From NCBI RefSeq assembly GCF_964204645.1, contig NC_134033.1, positions 558,001 through 622,000 on the forward strand: 64,000 nucleotides of DNA, given 5' to 3'. A program made the translations under genes and the position numbers. Positions 40,985-53,200 of the stretch are shown in pieces (position 1 is the first letter of the stretch; every line of letters begins with the position of its first letter). The notes beneath the pieces were generated by a model. The model searched no databases. It saw nothing but the letters and a program-made list of their open reading frames with translations, and was not told the DNA's origin. Source of the stretch: Tubulanus polymorphus (lineage: Eukaryota; Nemertea; Palaeonemertea; Tubulaniformes; Tubulanidae).

Positions 40985-43900
40985 GAATACCGTGATGACG
41001 TCATAAACGTGAACGCTTACGTCACCGATGTGCTATCGATGCGCCCGGATGAAACGCCCCTCCCCCGCGAAGCCCGTACGTTCGATCTCACGAATCGGAC
41101 TTAAAGCGATTGAGTCTTCAGACTCGGACATGCAACTCTTTCGATATTCGACAACAGGTTTAAGCGATTTTTTTGTGAAAAGAATTATTCATTTTTCTAC
41201 TAGCTCTGAAAATGGCGTCGCTTTGAATTGACATTGCGATTTGTCTGTTGTCGGAGAAGAAATAATGATTTAAAACCAAATGAACTTGAACCAAATGACT
41301 TGAACTGTTCAGAGAGTTTACTGTGAAATCGACTTTAAAAGTGAAATTTGCTCGATTCTACTGATTAGTTTTATGGCGATTTTTCTTTGAACGGAATAAT
41401 CTTTTAAAAATGTTTCTGACAATCTGCAGTAATTTAAAAAAAAAACGTGTAATAAAAGAATATTATGATTATATATCTGTAGCTAGAAATATAACGACTA
41501 TGCAACAACTATGCAACTGAAAGAGAAACTGCTGTAGCGAGCAGATCTCGCGCAAATCTCGTAAACTATCGCGAGATTTTACTTTGATTTTGAGGAGAAA
41601 TTTCTTAGATTTTTCATCCTCTTAAAAATCGAAATATTTGAATATATGAATATCGATATACACGAGAATAATCTGTAGGCCTCTCCGTTAACCCCTATGA
41701 TAAATGATGACGTCATAGGGGGATTTCATGGACGAGGCCATTATTTCTGAGCGGATATTTTGGCGATGCCATATCTCTGAAACTGTTTTCAATCTATACT
41801 CAAACTAACAGTGCCTTCAAATGCTTGTCCCTCCTTAAATGTCCTGATTATTCAGCGGAGAACTAAAAGTATTGCCTGAAGGGGGGAGGGTAAGAGGGGG
41901 AGGGGGTCCGGGGTGGGAAGAATTACGATCTGTATATATTTTGAATAAGTTCCGATAAATGTTACTGAAAAACAAAGATAATTGAGAATCTATCGTAAAT
42001 CCGATGAAACATTTTATGAAACGATCTTTAACCAAAAATGTAAATAAAAGACAATTATTAATTATTATCACGTAATATATTACAAATTTAATTGTAATTA
42101 ATATCGATATCATCGATTTGCGTCGCTTTTTGTTTATAATGGACAGTCTTTAATTACAATGAGTAACCTAGGTAACCGCGGGTAAAAATAGGAATTTCAG
42201 GAAAAATTGAAAACCCGGAAACGTCACTGAAATGAAGAATCTTTTATCAGTTCTGTGTTTGGAAAATTGCTTCATTATCGATCTTAGAGAAAAACTATAT
42301 TAATTTATGATAAATATTATAATTATTATTCTAATTATTGGTATATATTATTATGAATATTGTATTTTCGTTTTAACAATTTTTTCTTTTATTGCATTTA
42401 GTTGAAGATGAGATGATATGAAACATGTATAAACATAATCAAAATGAGATCAAAATTATCATCATTAAAAAGAAGTTTTCCTTTTGTAAAATTCGAAGTC
42501 TTTTATCGTTCTTTATATCATGTCGTCCACACAGTGTTGAGGTCATTCGATGGTCAGCGATGGTCAGTAGTGGTCAGTTAGTTTACCAACAGATGAGTAC
42601 CACGTCGACAGTTCTTTTGATCGAGTCCCACAGTGAACTCGGAATTAAAATCAGTTGATTTTCGATGTGTTAACTCTGAGTTAAATCTAACTCAGCAACT
42701 GTGGAACTGGTCTTTCTAATTCAAAGCGAGCCGGTGAGCTGGTCAAGCGGTCATTCTGTGGTCAGGTGGATTTTCTGTCTACGAGTTACTTAAATCGCAA
42801 AAACAAACCCTGAAGTTGGAACTCAGAGACTGCGGATTTACGCGGGGTGCGAACTATGCACGGATTCTTGTGGGCCGTGAATGAATTTGCACTAATTGTG
42901 AACCGAGTGTTTAAGAAGTTCGTTTTGCCCTCTACACCACAAACCGGAAGCAGCGATCATTTTTTTAAGAAAAGATATAAAATCTTAATTATTCTACGAA
43001 ACGATGATCGCTCGATCGAATCCGCGAATTGACCCGGTCGCGTGTCGGTTTTTAAAACCGGTAAGTACAGGCGATCCTGAGTGTGGGTATGCACCCGGTG
43101 AACCCGCTGGGGATTGCTCGGGTGTGCGTTCAGTGTGTAGTCACCGGGGGCAATAAAAACATAAAACACGTGGTAATAAATAAATAGCTGTCAATACACG
43201 AGAAAGAATGAGAAAAGAGAGACAGAGAGAGAGAGAGAGAGTGAGAGAGAGATCGGGGGTGAGGCAAAAGTTCAAACTTCTGTGCGAAAACTCTGACGTC
43301 TGAAATTCGGAACAGCCATCGAGGAGAAGAAATCGCAACGACATATCATTGCTCTATATTTCATATTCTAAAAACAAAAAAATTGCTTAAAGACGTTTTA
43401 GAAAATATCAAATATATGATTCACGGTTGAATCGGTTAAATCAATCGAAAATGAACTAATTGAAGAGAGTCAAGGGACGATTAGCTATTTTTGTGGAATT
43501 GCCAATTGGAATTACCAATTTCGAAGAATTTTTCCTCAGCTTTTTTATCTTGTTGAAAAAAGCGAAAAAATACCATTCTGTGAACAAATTTGCAAAAACA
43601 AGTCTCAAAGAATTCATTCAACCTAAAATGGAAAATATAAGAACCAAGATATTTGAACAAATAATTCATTTTTTTTCATTTATCCATTCATTTTATTTCG
43701 TCGCTAAAGTTGAATATTCTTCGTGATAACGAAAATGATTTTCCTGATTTTGTGAACTTTTTAATTGATCTATAACGCATTATTTCTTAGATTAACAAAA
43801 CACTCCGTTTTTAACGTGTAAAATAGATAATCGGATAAATGTGGGATTCGAACCTTACGATTAAATTAGGATAGAATGTGGGATTCGAACCCGATGCAAC

Positions 43901-44085
43901 ATATGTGGATAATCTATGCGCGTATGCAAATTGTTTGACGTTGATTTTGCATTAAACGCGTAACTTAAAACAGTAAATGGCTTCGCAGTGAATTAATGAG
44001 TTGAATGAAATGAAATGAAAGCCGCCAGATTTCAGCGCAGAACGACTGTAGGACCGACGTCACGTCTTAAATAGCTTCATTCGAC
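40985..44085. other. 3' flank of Wnt11 and intergenic region
   Basis: It probably holds the Wnt11 3' UTR in its first part. It also has a family C element (42615-42712), a GA microsatellite near 43216-43252, and two minus-strand B-box-like words (GGTTCGAATCCCAC) near 43845-43890 without a full tRNA. No gene is supported. Confidence 0.45.
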
Positions 44086-44088
44086 TTT

Positions 44089-45000
44089 TTATCTCTTGCT
44101 ACACATCTCTATTATGACACTATTATCCTCTTCGAATGCATTGTATTCGGTCTGGACGAATTCATTTGTACCGTTGCAGACTTTCACCCCATTACAACAT
44201 TTGACCACCGATGTTGTATCGACGTTGGGTTTTACCTTCTGGTAACAGCCTTCTCGAATCATATCTGCAATATCGCACACTAACGCATTTGTCGGCGAGC
44301 AGCTAAAAAACAAGAACGATGCAAAAAAGCCCGTGAAAATCCAGTCGAAATTGCGTTCGTTTTAGAAATATGGTTCTCATTCAAATAAAAAGGAATTCAT
44401 AAGGATTTCTTAAAATAATTGTTGATGTAAATTTAACGAATGGTCATCTCGACTCATGGTCCCAAGGTTTCACTAAAAAAAGGTTTAAATCTTGAAACGG
44501 CTTAAATCTTTAAATCAACTGAACAGAATTGAATCCTCCTCGGGCGATCTAACGCATTTTAAAATCTATTTCATTTTTAAAAGTATCTCTAAGAACCTTT
44601 ACGTGAAACCACAGGCACCAGGGGGCGTAGACGTAATTGTAGGATATTTTATAGGCAAATAATGATCAGTCGTTACGTTGTCTTAGTTCCAGTAAGTTTT
44701 TTATCCGGGTCTGTTTGATTCGCAGTGCAGACATATTCCGCACACTCTTCCCCGACGATGGTGACTTTCACCAGCGGCTCGGCGCTGTTTTTCGGGAAAA
44801 TCTGCCGACATTTTTCTTCAAAACAGAAAAAGCGTGATACAGTTGAAAATCGATGACTTATACTTATGTTCTAAAAATCACGTGATAAGGACCTCACCGT
44901 TGTTAAGCACAGAGATACCGCTATGGCAACTTCTGAACATGCAAATTAAGCTTACGAACAATACTACGACCTTCAAGGCCATCGTCAAAGTTACTGCCAT
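44089..45000 (-). CDS. Small secreted Cys-rich protein, single-domain VWC-like, three exons
   Basis: Exons 44898-45000, 44677-44815 and 44089-44302 join in phase (1, then 2) to 151 residues. The signal peptide is MAVTLTMALKVVVLFVSLIC followed by MFRSCHS. The mature part has ten cysteines in the order KC, EEC, VC, TC, VC, GC, CC, VC, MC: GEECAEYVCTANQ in exon 2, then GCYQKVKP...VVKCCNGVKVC in exon 3. The Gly-x-Cys...Cys, then GC...CC..xC, layout resembles the single VWC (SVWC) domain of invertebrate secreted proteins, but the match is loose. The acceptors (tttttctgttttgaag, cttgttttttag) are good. The exon 1 donor is GTGAGG and the exon 2 donor is GTAACG. Function unknown. Confidence 0.62.
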
Positions 45001-45274
45001 TTTGTGCTGTTTGCTAGTTTAACAAATTCAACCTCCTGTTTGCTTGTTCAACTTTCCAGTAATTTTTGTTTGCTGTTTTTACTGAATGCGACTGCTAATA
45101 ATGATTTTCTGTCAAAAAACAAATAGATCACGCTTTTAATGATGGCGTTACAAAATACGCATGAAGAATCGATTGAATTTGTAATGCTCGGTTCCGCAGT
45201 TGTTTGTGCGAACTTATGTTGGAAATTCCCAGCAGTAAGCAGTAAGGGAAAACTTGCTATGTTTGGCTCGAAAC

Positions 45275-45770
45275 CCCGTCCAGACTGTTAGAGTGGTCTC
45301 CTACCCATTAGGAGACACCGTCCAGACTGTTAGAGTGGTCTCCTACCCATTAGGAGACACCGTCCAGACTGTTAGAGTGGTCTCCTACCCATTAGGAGAC
45401 ACCGTCCAGACTGGGAGAGTGGTCCCCTACCCATTAGGAGACACCGTCCAGACTGGGCAAATAGTCTCCTTCCCATTAGGAGACACCGTCCAGACTGGGA
45501 GAGTAATCTCCTATCCATTAGGAGACACCGTCCAGACTGGGAGAGTGGTCCCCTACCCATTAGGAGACACCGTCCAGACTGGGCAAATAGTCTCCTTCCC
45601 ATTAGGAGACACCGTCCAGACTGGGCAAATAGTCTCCTTCCCATTAGGAGACACCGGCCAGACTGGGCAAATAGTCTCCTTCCCATTAGGAGACATCGTC
45701 CAGGCTGGGCAAATAGTCTCCTTCCCATTAGGAGACACCGTCCAGGCTGGGCAAATAGTCTCCTTCCCTA
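45275..45770. repeat. 42-bp minisatellite, 12 units, each with a hairpin
   Basis: The unit is ACCGTCCAGACTGTTAGAGT, then GGTCTCCTACCCATTAGGAG, then AC. GTCTCCTA and TAGGAGAC pair around CCCAT in each unit. Units drift from the left type (GTTAGAGTGGTCTCC) to the right type (GGGCAAATAGTCTCCTT). 42 is divisible by three, so open frames run through on both strands; no start context or splice support makes them genes. Confidence 0.9.
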
Positions 45771-45829
45771 GGGTTAAATGTTTACCGAGAACTATGAAAG
45801 CGGTTGAATTCTGTTATTAAGCATCGATT

Positions 45830-46675
45830 TCGGTTTAAACTACTCGAAACGAATTCTACGATAGCAAAATCATTTGTCAATTAAAAACACATGTTCAACG
45901 AGTTATTGAAGTCGAACTCGATGTTATAGACAATAAATTCAATATATCTCAGTTGGACGTATTTCTAATTAGCAGCGAGCAGCAGCTGACTCTAACTAAT
46001 CGACATTATTTCGACACATTTCAGAAAATTACTCGAAATAAATTAAACAGTTTACCTCGATCATACGTAGCACGCAATACGCGTAAAATAATCTGGATTT
46101 ATTGGAGATTTGCATTCATAAATGCACCTTATTTCTGAGCATACTTTAATAAAACAACTCTGAAAGTCAAATGCTGCTCCCCATCGGGGCCTACGCCACA
46201 ATCTTCGAGCGCCACCGATACGAGTGGTGGTCGGTTAAAGAACTATAACCTATTTTTGAGTGGAAATAGTTTAGTTCCTGTGCTGTCAAACTATCCGGAT
46301 TCTAGAGGAAGGTGACTCATTTGAAACTATTATTATATGAGCCATTTCCAAAAGTGTCGACAAGTTTTTGAAAAGGGCTCATAGCATTTTTTAGTTGAAA
46401 TGTGAAAATCCTCGAAGGGGTTTTCATTGATTGCGGGTTTTTATTCCTCAACTGAGTTAGACTTGAATCACTTGTCCGTACAAGAACCAAACAGATACCA
46501 GGTTTTATGTAACTGTTCTGCCATAACCGTTATCACCAGTGATAACGATATTTCGTTAAGGGTCAAAACCGAATAGGATATGGATTTTATCAGGATATTG
46601 AAATGATTACAAGTATTCCAAAAATAGCCAGATGAGGAAAGATTAAAAAGTAGATTTCCATTTTCGTGCAAGACA
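45830..46675. other. Intergenic, one hairpin repeat
   Basis: A GAGCCATTT...GGGCTCATAGCATTTT repeat lies near 46338-46440, related to 31926 and 47968. Otherwise there is nothing. Confidence 0.4.
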
Positions 46676-46676
46676 C

Positions 46677-46796
46677 CAGGGCCCGCTTAGAGATAACAGG
46701 TGAATAAGGTGACTAATGGAATTTTAATTGTCACCAAGCATTTATCTACTGGTTATAGCTCTAATCAACTTTGGAACAAATGACCCCAGGGACCGG
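46677..46796. mobile_element. Family B element, diverged
   Basis: The left part is CAGGGCCCGCTTAGAGATAA and the right part is ACTTTGGAACAAATGACCCC, with TTTTAATTGTCACCAAGCAT inside. It abuts the next element directly. Confidence 0.55.
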
Positions 46797-47114
46797 CTGC
46801 ACAGTCATGGCTTAGACTTATGACAAATCTAAGACCAACTTAGTTCTATAGCCAATCTAACAACTAAGACCAGTCTAAGACCAACTTAGTTCTATAGCCA
46901 ATCTAACAACTAAGACCAGTCTAAGACCAACTTAGTTCTATAACCAATCTAACAACTTAAGACCAGTCTAAGTTCATTTGGTTCTATAACCAATCTAACA
47001 ACTGAAGAACAGTCTAAACTCATTTTAGTTCTATAGCCAATCTAACAACTTAAGATTGGTCTTTAGATTTAAGACCACTTTTGGATTTAAGTCACGACTG
47101 TGCAACTGGCCCCA
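46787..47114. mobile_element. Family A element with about five internal units
   Basis: It starts CAGGGACCGGCTGCACAGTC and ends ACTGTGCAACTGGCCCCAG, complete inverted ends around a short 47-bp-type array. Confidence 0.85.
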
Positions 47115-47899
47115 GACGCTTTGAATAGTTCTCGTAGATACTGGAAATTCAAGCACTTTGAAAACATAGCAATGAATATTAAACTTATTATACAAATATA
47201 TCTCAGAAAATCCGAGACAAGTTCAAACGATGATTTGTTTAGAATGAAGGTGTACTTGCCGCTATTAGTGAGACGATCCAGTCCTCTTTCATCCAGTGCG
47301 AGTGATACGGTTCTCGCGAATGAATATATGGGAAACACGTGACAGGAAATCAATAGGAGAATCGATGTCGGAGGGGAGAAACAGTAGTCAGGACAATTGC
47401 GACGTTTTTTATAATTTGAAGCAGCATATTGAACGGTTGAAAATATGGTAATCATCTATAACTGCAATGTATTAAAAAGAGAATGAATTAATGGATAAAA
47501 TAAAGAGTCTATTTAAATGAAACAAAATTTTTTGAGTGATTGTGTTACAGGTGAAATCGGCATTTCAGAATTCAAGAATCAATTTAACACAATTCACACG
47601 TTTTTTCAGTATTACAACATCAATATCACATCTGGATTACAATTTGGCAACATATTTATTTTGTAGATTCGAGTTTTTAATGGAAGCATTTCTGTGGGCG
47701 TGAAAACAAACGATGTATGCCAAAACAGGAACTTTTTGTGGATCACCTGGTTCATCACTTCCGGGCGTTGAAAAAGAATTTAAAAAAAAAACGAAGCCGG
47801 GGTCAGTTGCAAATTGGTTTGTACATGTAGTTTAACCATCGGGTCGACATTCAAGAATGCAGTTTGGTTTCCAGAAAAGTTACTGTCTTATAGCAATCT

Positions 47900-48072
47900 A
47901 AAAGCGAAAAACCCAATTAGATGGAATAAAATCTACGAATGAGTCGGACGTTTAAACTCAAATCGGAGCCATTTTTGTATTATTCAGATTTTGAAAATGG
48001 TTCATAGATTTGAATCGAAACGTCAGACTCTCTGCTAGTTTTTTCATCTCACTGTGGGTTTTTCGCTTTAGC
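47900..48072. mobile_element. Inverted-repeat element (AAAGCGAAAAACCCA ends)
   Basis: AAAAGCGAAAAACCCA on the left and TGGGTTTTTCGCTTTA on the right are inverted. The interior contains the GAGCCATTTTTG/GAAAATGGTTCATAG hairpin shared with 31926 and 46338. Confidence 0.65.
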
Positions 48073-48079
48073 AAGAATG

Positions 48080-48540
48080 GAAATTTTTTAAGTCGAGTTT
48101 TAACGACGGAATTTAAATAGTACATCGAAAGAATGCAAGAATTGTATCCACCGGTTGATTTAACTAGGTTTTCAGCGCACCAGACCCCAGTTGATTTTGA
48201 TACATATCTAAGATGTTTATTTTTATGTAAATTACATAAGTTTTATTCATTTAAACACAGAAAAAAGAAACGACGATTACAAAATTAGAGTCAAACAACA
48301 AAACGTAAATATTCCCGGCTCGAATAACGAACACAATTTCTTTATCTCTTTAATTTCCCAAAACATGGGGTATAAGAAAATAAGAATTTCGAGGCTTAAA
48401 ATTCCCAATCCTAAAACAGTTCACCCTCAATTTAGAGTTTATAGCTGTAATGATGTATCCCATATAGACATCATAACCTTTCCCAAAAGCTACCGATTAC
48501 TATCAGCATATTATCAGCACATGTAGCAGAATATTCAAGT
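48080..48540. other. Intergenic, one diverged duplicate
   Basis: The stretch around TATTCCCGGCTCGAATAACG (about 48305) resembles ATCCCGGCACGAATAGCGCA at about 48953, suggesting an old dispersed repeat. No gene was seen. Confidence 0.4.
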
Positions 48541-48740
48541 AATAAGCATTTCAACAGTAGGCTAAAGATAATCGGTGGATGTCACTGTGTCAACTATCCA
48601 CTGGTTAACTCTGACCAACTTTTGAGCAACTAGATCCCCCGGATCCGGTTCCGAATTCCACGGTTGTGTAATCTGAATTAAAATTCGTTCATGAGTTAAT
48701 TCTTTAGTCAAATCTGAACTCGTGGAACTGGTTCCTGGTG
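48541..48740. mobile_element. Adjacent diverged family B and family C elements
   Basis: TCCACTGGTTAACTCTGACC and TTTTGAGCAACTAGATCC (family B) run straight into GGTTCCGAATTCCACGG...CGTGGAACTGGTTCC (family C). Confidence 0.6.
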
Positions 48741-49181
48741 TATTGTAGAAATACGAATATGCAATATATACTTTGCCTTATTAAAATCGATTATATTGTT
48801 TTAAATAACTTCGGAATAAATGAAGCATAGCACAGCAATACCACTTGTGATAACGTTTATCCCCTCCTTGGGTTAGCTTTAGATATATGTAAATTAAACA
48901 CAAAACAATAAATGATTATTCAAAAAACCCAAACAAAAATAAATGTCACAAAATCCCGGCACGAATAGCGCACACGAATCATGTATCTCCTGTCTCAATA
49001 TTATTCATATTCCCGATATCACCTATACATCACATGGAATTAAACGGGTTTTCCCCCACCGAAACATTACGGGTTTTCCCCATTCAAACCTTCCCCCGAG
49101 AGCTACATATAATTACCACCTGTTGCACGATATGAATGTAGAATATGCGGTAAATAATCCCCGGTGGTAAGTTGCTTAAAA

Positions 49182-49428
49182 GGACCCGGTTCCACAGCTG
49201 AGAGTTAGAGTTAACTCCTAGTTAAAGTTAGTCCATTTTCGATGTTTTAATTCTAGTCAAATTTAACTCAGGGGCCAGTTGCTCAAAAGTTGGTTAAAGA
49301 TAACCAGTGGATAGATACCATAGTAACTACAATGAACTGTTAATTGTCACTATGTCAACTATCCACTGGTTAACTCTAAACGACTTTTGAGCAAACGGCC
49401 CCTGAACTGTAGAACTGGGTCCAGTTGG
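49182..49428. mobile_element. Family C element interrupted by a family B element
   Basis: The family C left part (GGACCCGGTTCCACAGCTGA) stops at AAATTTAACTCA and resumes as AACTGTAGAACTGGGTCC after a complete family B element at 49269-49404 (CAGGGGCCAGTTGCTCAAAA ... TTTTGAGCAAACGGCCCCTG). Another family B copy follows at about 49425-49535. Confidence 0.8.
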
Positions 49429-49539
49429 TTAAAGATAACCGACGGATAAATACCATAGTAACAATGGAGTTTTAATTTTCACTATGTCATTACTTATCCA
49501 CTGATTACCTCTCACCAACTTTTCAGCAAATGCAGCTCC

Positions 49540-50225
49540 GTATACGCCATCAGAATATAAACTTAACGCTTTATTGCATTATCTAAATATTGATCTGTCG
49601 GCTATAGTTTTATATATCTTTGAATATATGAGTGTATTCAACTATTCTATACATGTGAACGAACAACGTGATGTTGCGTTCGATAAATAAAAGGCTGTAA
49701 GTATAACAACGGTGACCACAGTAGCTTAATGCAGTAAACCGCGTAGTCCAGCTCGGACTCGAACTGGGACCCGTCAGTCTCAGTTCAGCGAAAGCGAAAT
49801 CAATTTCGGACCAGTCAAAGCCTATGTAGGTACGACGAACCGCCACAAATCAGAAGCAGCCGCAGCAGGTACCATGTTAGTCTAACCGTGGTTGGTGGCT
49901 TATTCGTCGTAAGGCTAAGCAGCTCACAGAGAGGCAGCACGAAAACAATGGTTAGCGTTAACAGCATTTTCCAGCTCCCGTTTAGTACGCTTAAGCACAG
50001 TTAACTAGCCATGGTTAGCACTAACAGGGTTTTCCTGTGTCTGTCCCAGGAGTCAGTCACTAAACATTTGCTTTGACAAATGCTATTGTAACCACGGAAA
50101 TCCGAAATGTGGATCATTGCTTCGAGTTCTCTCCATCTTCAGATATTGGAAATTAACGATGTAGTCAGAAAATGAGAAAGTTTTTGTCAAATGTCGAAAA
50201 TCCGAGTTGGACTGCGAGGTTTACA
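49540..50225. other. Intergenic, 3' side of the UBAN gene
   Basis: No feature was recognised apart from a CATGGTTAG/TTAACAG-type duplication near 49950-50030. It probably contains the 3' UTR of the UBAN gene. Confidence 0.4.
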
Positions 50226-50229
50226 CGGT

Positions 50230-53200
50230 TCAGTAGGGCCCGAAACCATTAGCCACAGACGGGCGAGTTTTATCGGCAGACGATCTGATATTTGGCGGTA
50301 CTCGCGGCGGTGCTGCTCGTGATGTAGCCGCGAAACTAGCGGCCACCGCAGAACGGGAATTATTCGCTGCAGTTCCCGGAGCCGTCCTCCAACTGTTCGG
50401 TATCTCCTACAATTATAATTCAAATTCCCTGTCATACCAATTAAACTGACCACAAATCAAATTCAAGTTCGTTGAAACGAGTAGTTCTATGAAGCAGCCG
50501 TTTGAGGCGGTTACGTCACAACTTACCTCGTAAATTCGTGGTTCTCTCTCGCTCGAGTCGAAAGCTGAATAGAATTGGAGAATCATATTTAGAATTCTCT
50601 GAATAATAAAGTTCGATTTCGAATTGACTTTAAAACAACGAACCGAATGGATTGATAGGTGCGCGCATTGTGATATAGGCGTCTTCAGCACGATCGGTCC
50701 AAATATTCTTCTGCAATTAACAAATAAAGAATGAATTTAAGTTACGTAGGCTTAGCGTATCTACAGTATTCACAGTGACGCGGGATCCCGGAGGTGACCG
50801 ACCATATGACGTCATATTTTCATAATAGAGCGGCCTTTTTTGTCTCAATTTTGTCTCTAATTTTATTTCGATGAAATCACACGTTATTGCCAGTTGCTAA
50901 ACGAAGCAAGTTGATTGTTTAGGGAAAAACAGTCGAAACGTATCATGACATCAATTCACTCAATAATTTCTAGCATTCATTGGTCTTCAATTCGCTTCAA
51001 AACTTTTCCTCCAAGACGTGTTGCACCGATTCAGCGTCAACCTAGGTCTGAACAGATTACAACATCAAAACTACCACTGACGATAATTTAAACTTACGTA
51101 ATAATCGCGTTCTCGGATCGCCTCGCTTATTCGTATCTGCGTTTGCCTCAATTTCTCATCCAGTTTCATCAACTATTATCAAAAATATCCAAATATAGAC
51201 CTGGGGCCGGTTGCATAGTCATGGCTTAGACTTAAGACCAGTCTAAGACCAACTTGGTTCTATAGCCAATCTAACAACTTAAGACCAGTCTTGAAATTTG
51301 AAACCATTTTTGGACTCTGTGCAACTGGCCCCAGGTTTACTAATTATGCTATTCCGGATTACCGCTGGTGGAGGTGCGGGGCATTTACGAACAAACGGAT
51401 GGTTTTCGGATGGTGCCCGAAGGTACTTATGAACAATTAAATTTGTGATTTATTTTACTGGTGCCGACCTCGGTTGTTTTCTGTCGACATTTCTGTTCGA
51501 CTCGAGTTTTCTCCGTTTCCAGATTCCTCACTCGAATTCGCAGAGTTTTCGCGTCGCCTTCCAATTCGCGGACTTTCCGTCTGAGTTCGCGAATCTCGTC
51601 CGTGTCGTGGAGCTGTGAGTGAACAAATCGACAGACATCAAAACAGAAAACGTATATACAGCGTGTATTATTCACATCTTACGAATAGAACGATTACCAC
51701 ACTGAAACGTTGTGAACGGATAATAAGATGAAAACCCACTATCTACAGATTAAAAGAATTTAAAAACAAGAATTTATTCGACCAATCTAAAATATATATA
51801 GAATACACGACGTTTCGATCTCACCCTAGAGATCATCGTCAGGTGTGTTTTTAAATTCTTTTGATCTGTAGATAGTGGGTCTTTATCTTATCTTACGAAT
51901 GATTTTATATGTTTTGTAACAATTTTCAGAAAAATAAAGCTTAGTATCTATCTAAAATGTGGGGACAAAGTCCTTTTTTTGCGTACACCAAGGTCCGGAG
52001 ACCATATATTGGGCTAGGTCAAATGATCCCTGGGCTGGGTTTCCCTAGATGAGGAAGCAAAATAGTCCCTGGAAACATTATGAAATGTGTGAAGTTATAA
52101 GCATGGTCTCTCATCGTTACTATAGTGGTTGTCACTCAGATTGAGGATTTATTCCTAGGAAGGGGTAAACTTTGATACTCAGTCTAACTGAACTAACAGA
52201 AACTGATGTTGATTTGTTTTTGTGTAAGTTACCTGTAAAGAACGATCCTCGAATGTAGCCACGAGTTCATTCAAACGTTCCTGAATCTCCTCTTTATCCC
52301 GCGCCAGTCTCTCCCGATCGCGACGTTCTTTATCGAAATCTTCTTTATAGATCGTCACCTAAAACAAAGAATAGTTTTATTCTAAATCTCTAACCATCCC
52401 CGACTTCATTTTAAAGACAGTATCGGTACCTGCATCTTGAGAACTTCGTTTTCATCTTTGATGGACTGTAAATTCTCTGGAAGTTGCACCGGCTGCTCCT
52501 GCTGCTCCCGAGGAGGAGCGACGTTCGGCTGATGGATGGATGCCGGCTGAAACTGAATCTGTCCAAGGAATTCTTCTTGTTCATCCTTAGAAAAAGAAAT
52601 TAAATTCATTAGTCTTTTCGTTAGGTCGGTGCAGTGCTCCACCTGTGGTTCTACCAGCTCCGCCATCCTACCCTCTTCCTCGGTGATGTCGACACAGGTC
52701 CGATCAATGTCCGACCAAACATGGATCTTTTGAAAATTCCAAAAATGTATTCATTTTGTAATTAAACACGTGGTTGTTCTGTTTTTTTTAAAAGAAACTC
52801 CCATTTGACATAATCAGTTTAATAAGTATATAAGAATGGAAGATATGGTCCAGAACTATGATAGGCGATGATTTAGTGACAATCTTGTTAAAATGCATGT
52901 GGATGACTCTATAACAAGTTTTAGACCCCGTTCTGTCCCTCTCCGCGCTCCCTCGTCCCTCTGCGCAGCAACACTCACCCGAATCTGTTGGATTTTACGT
53001 TCAAGTTCATTCGCTTGTTCTCTCAAAGCAACTTTCTCATTTTCACTCTCCAACTGTCGAGTTTCCAGACTAGCGCATCTCTGCTGTTCAACGTGCAGCT
53101 GTTGTAAGGCTTCCTCTTTATCGCGCTACAAACATCGAATCGAACAAACAATCAGAAACTATTTCTAACGTAGAAAACAACTTCAATTAAGAGGAGAGAA

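Noticed and set aside
43460-43726. An 88-codon plus-strand frame and its antisense partner
   Set aside because: AT-rich Lys/Phe/Ile composition, open on both strands, with no splice sites or recognisable motif.
45254-45820. A 188-codon frame of 14-residue repeats
   Set aside because: It arises from the 42-bp minisatellite. It starts at a TTG, and frames are open on both strands.
50920-50950. Another hammerhead core around CAGTCGAAACGTATC
   Set aside because: GAAACGT is present, but no CTGANGA lies at the right distance and no helix II forms.
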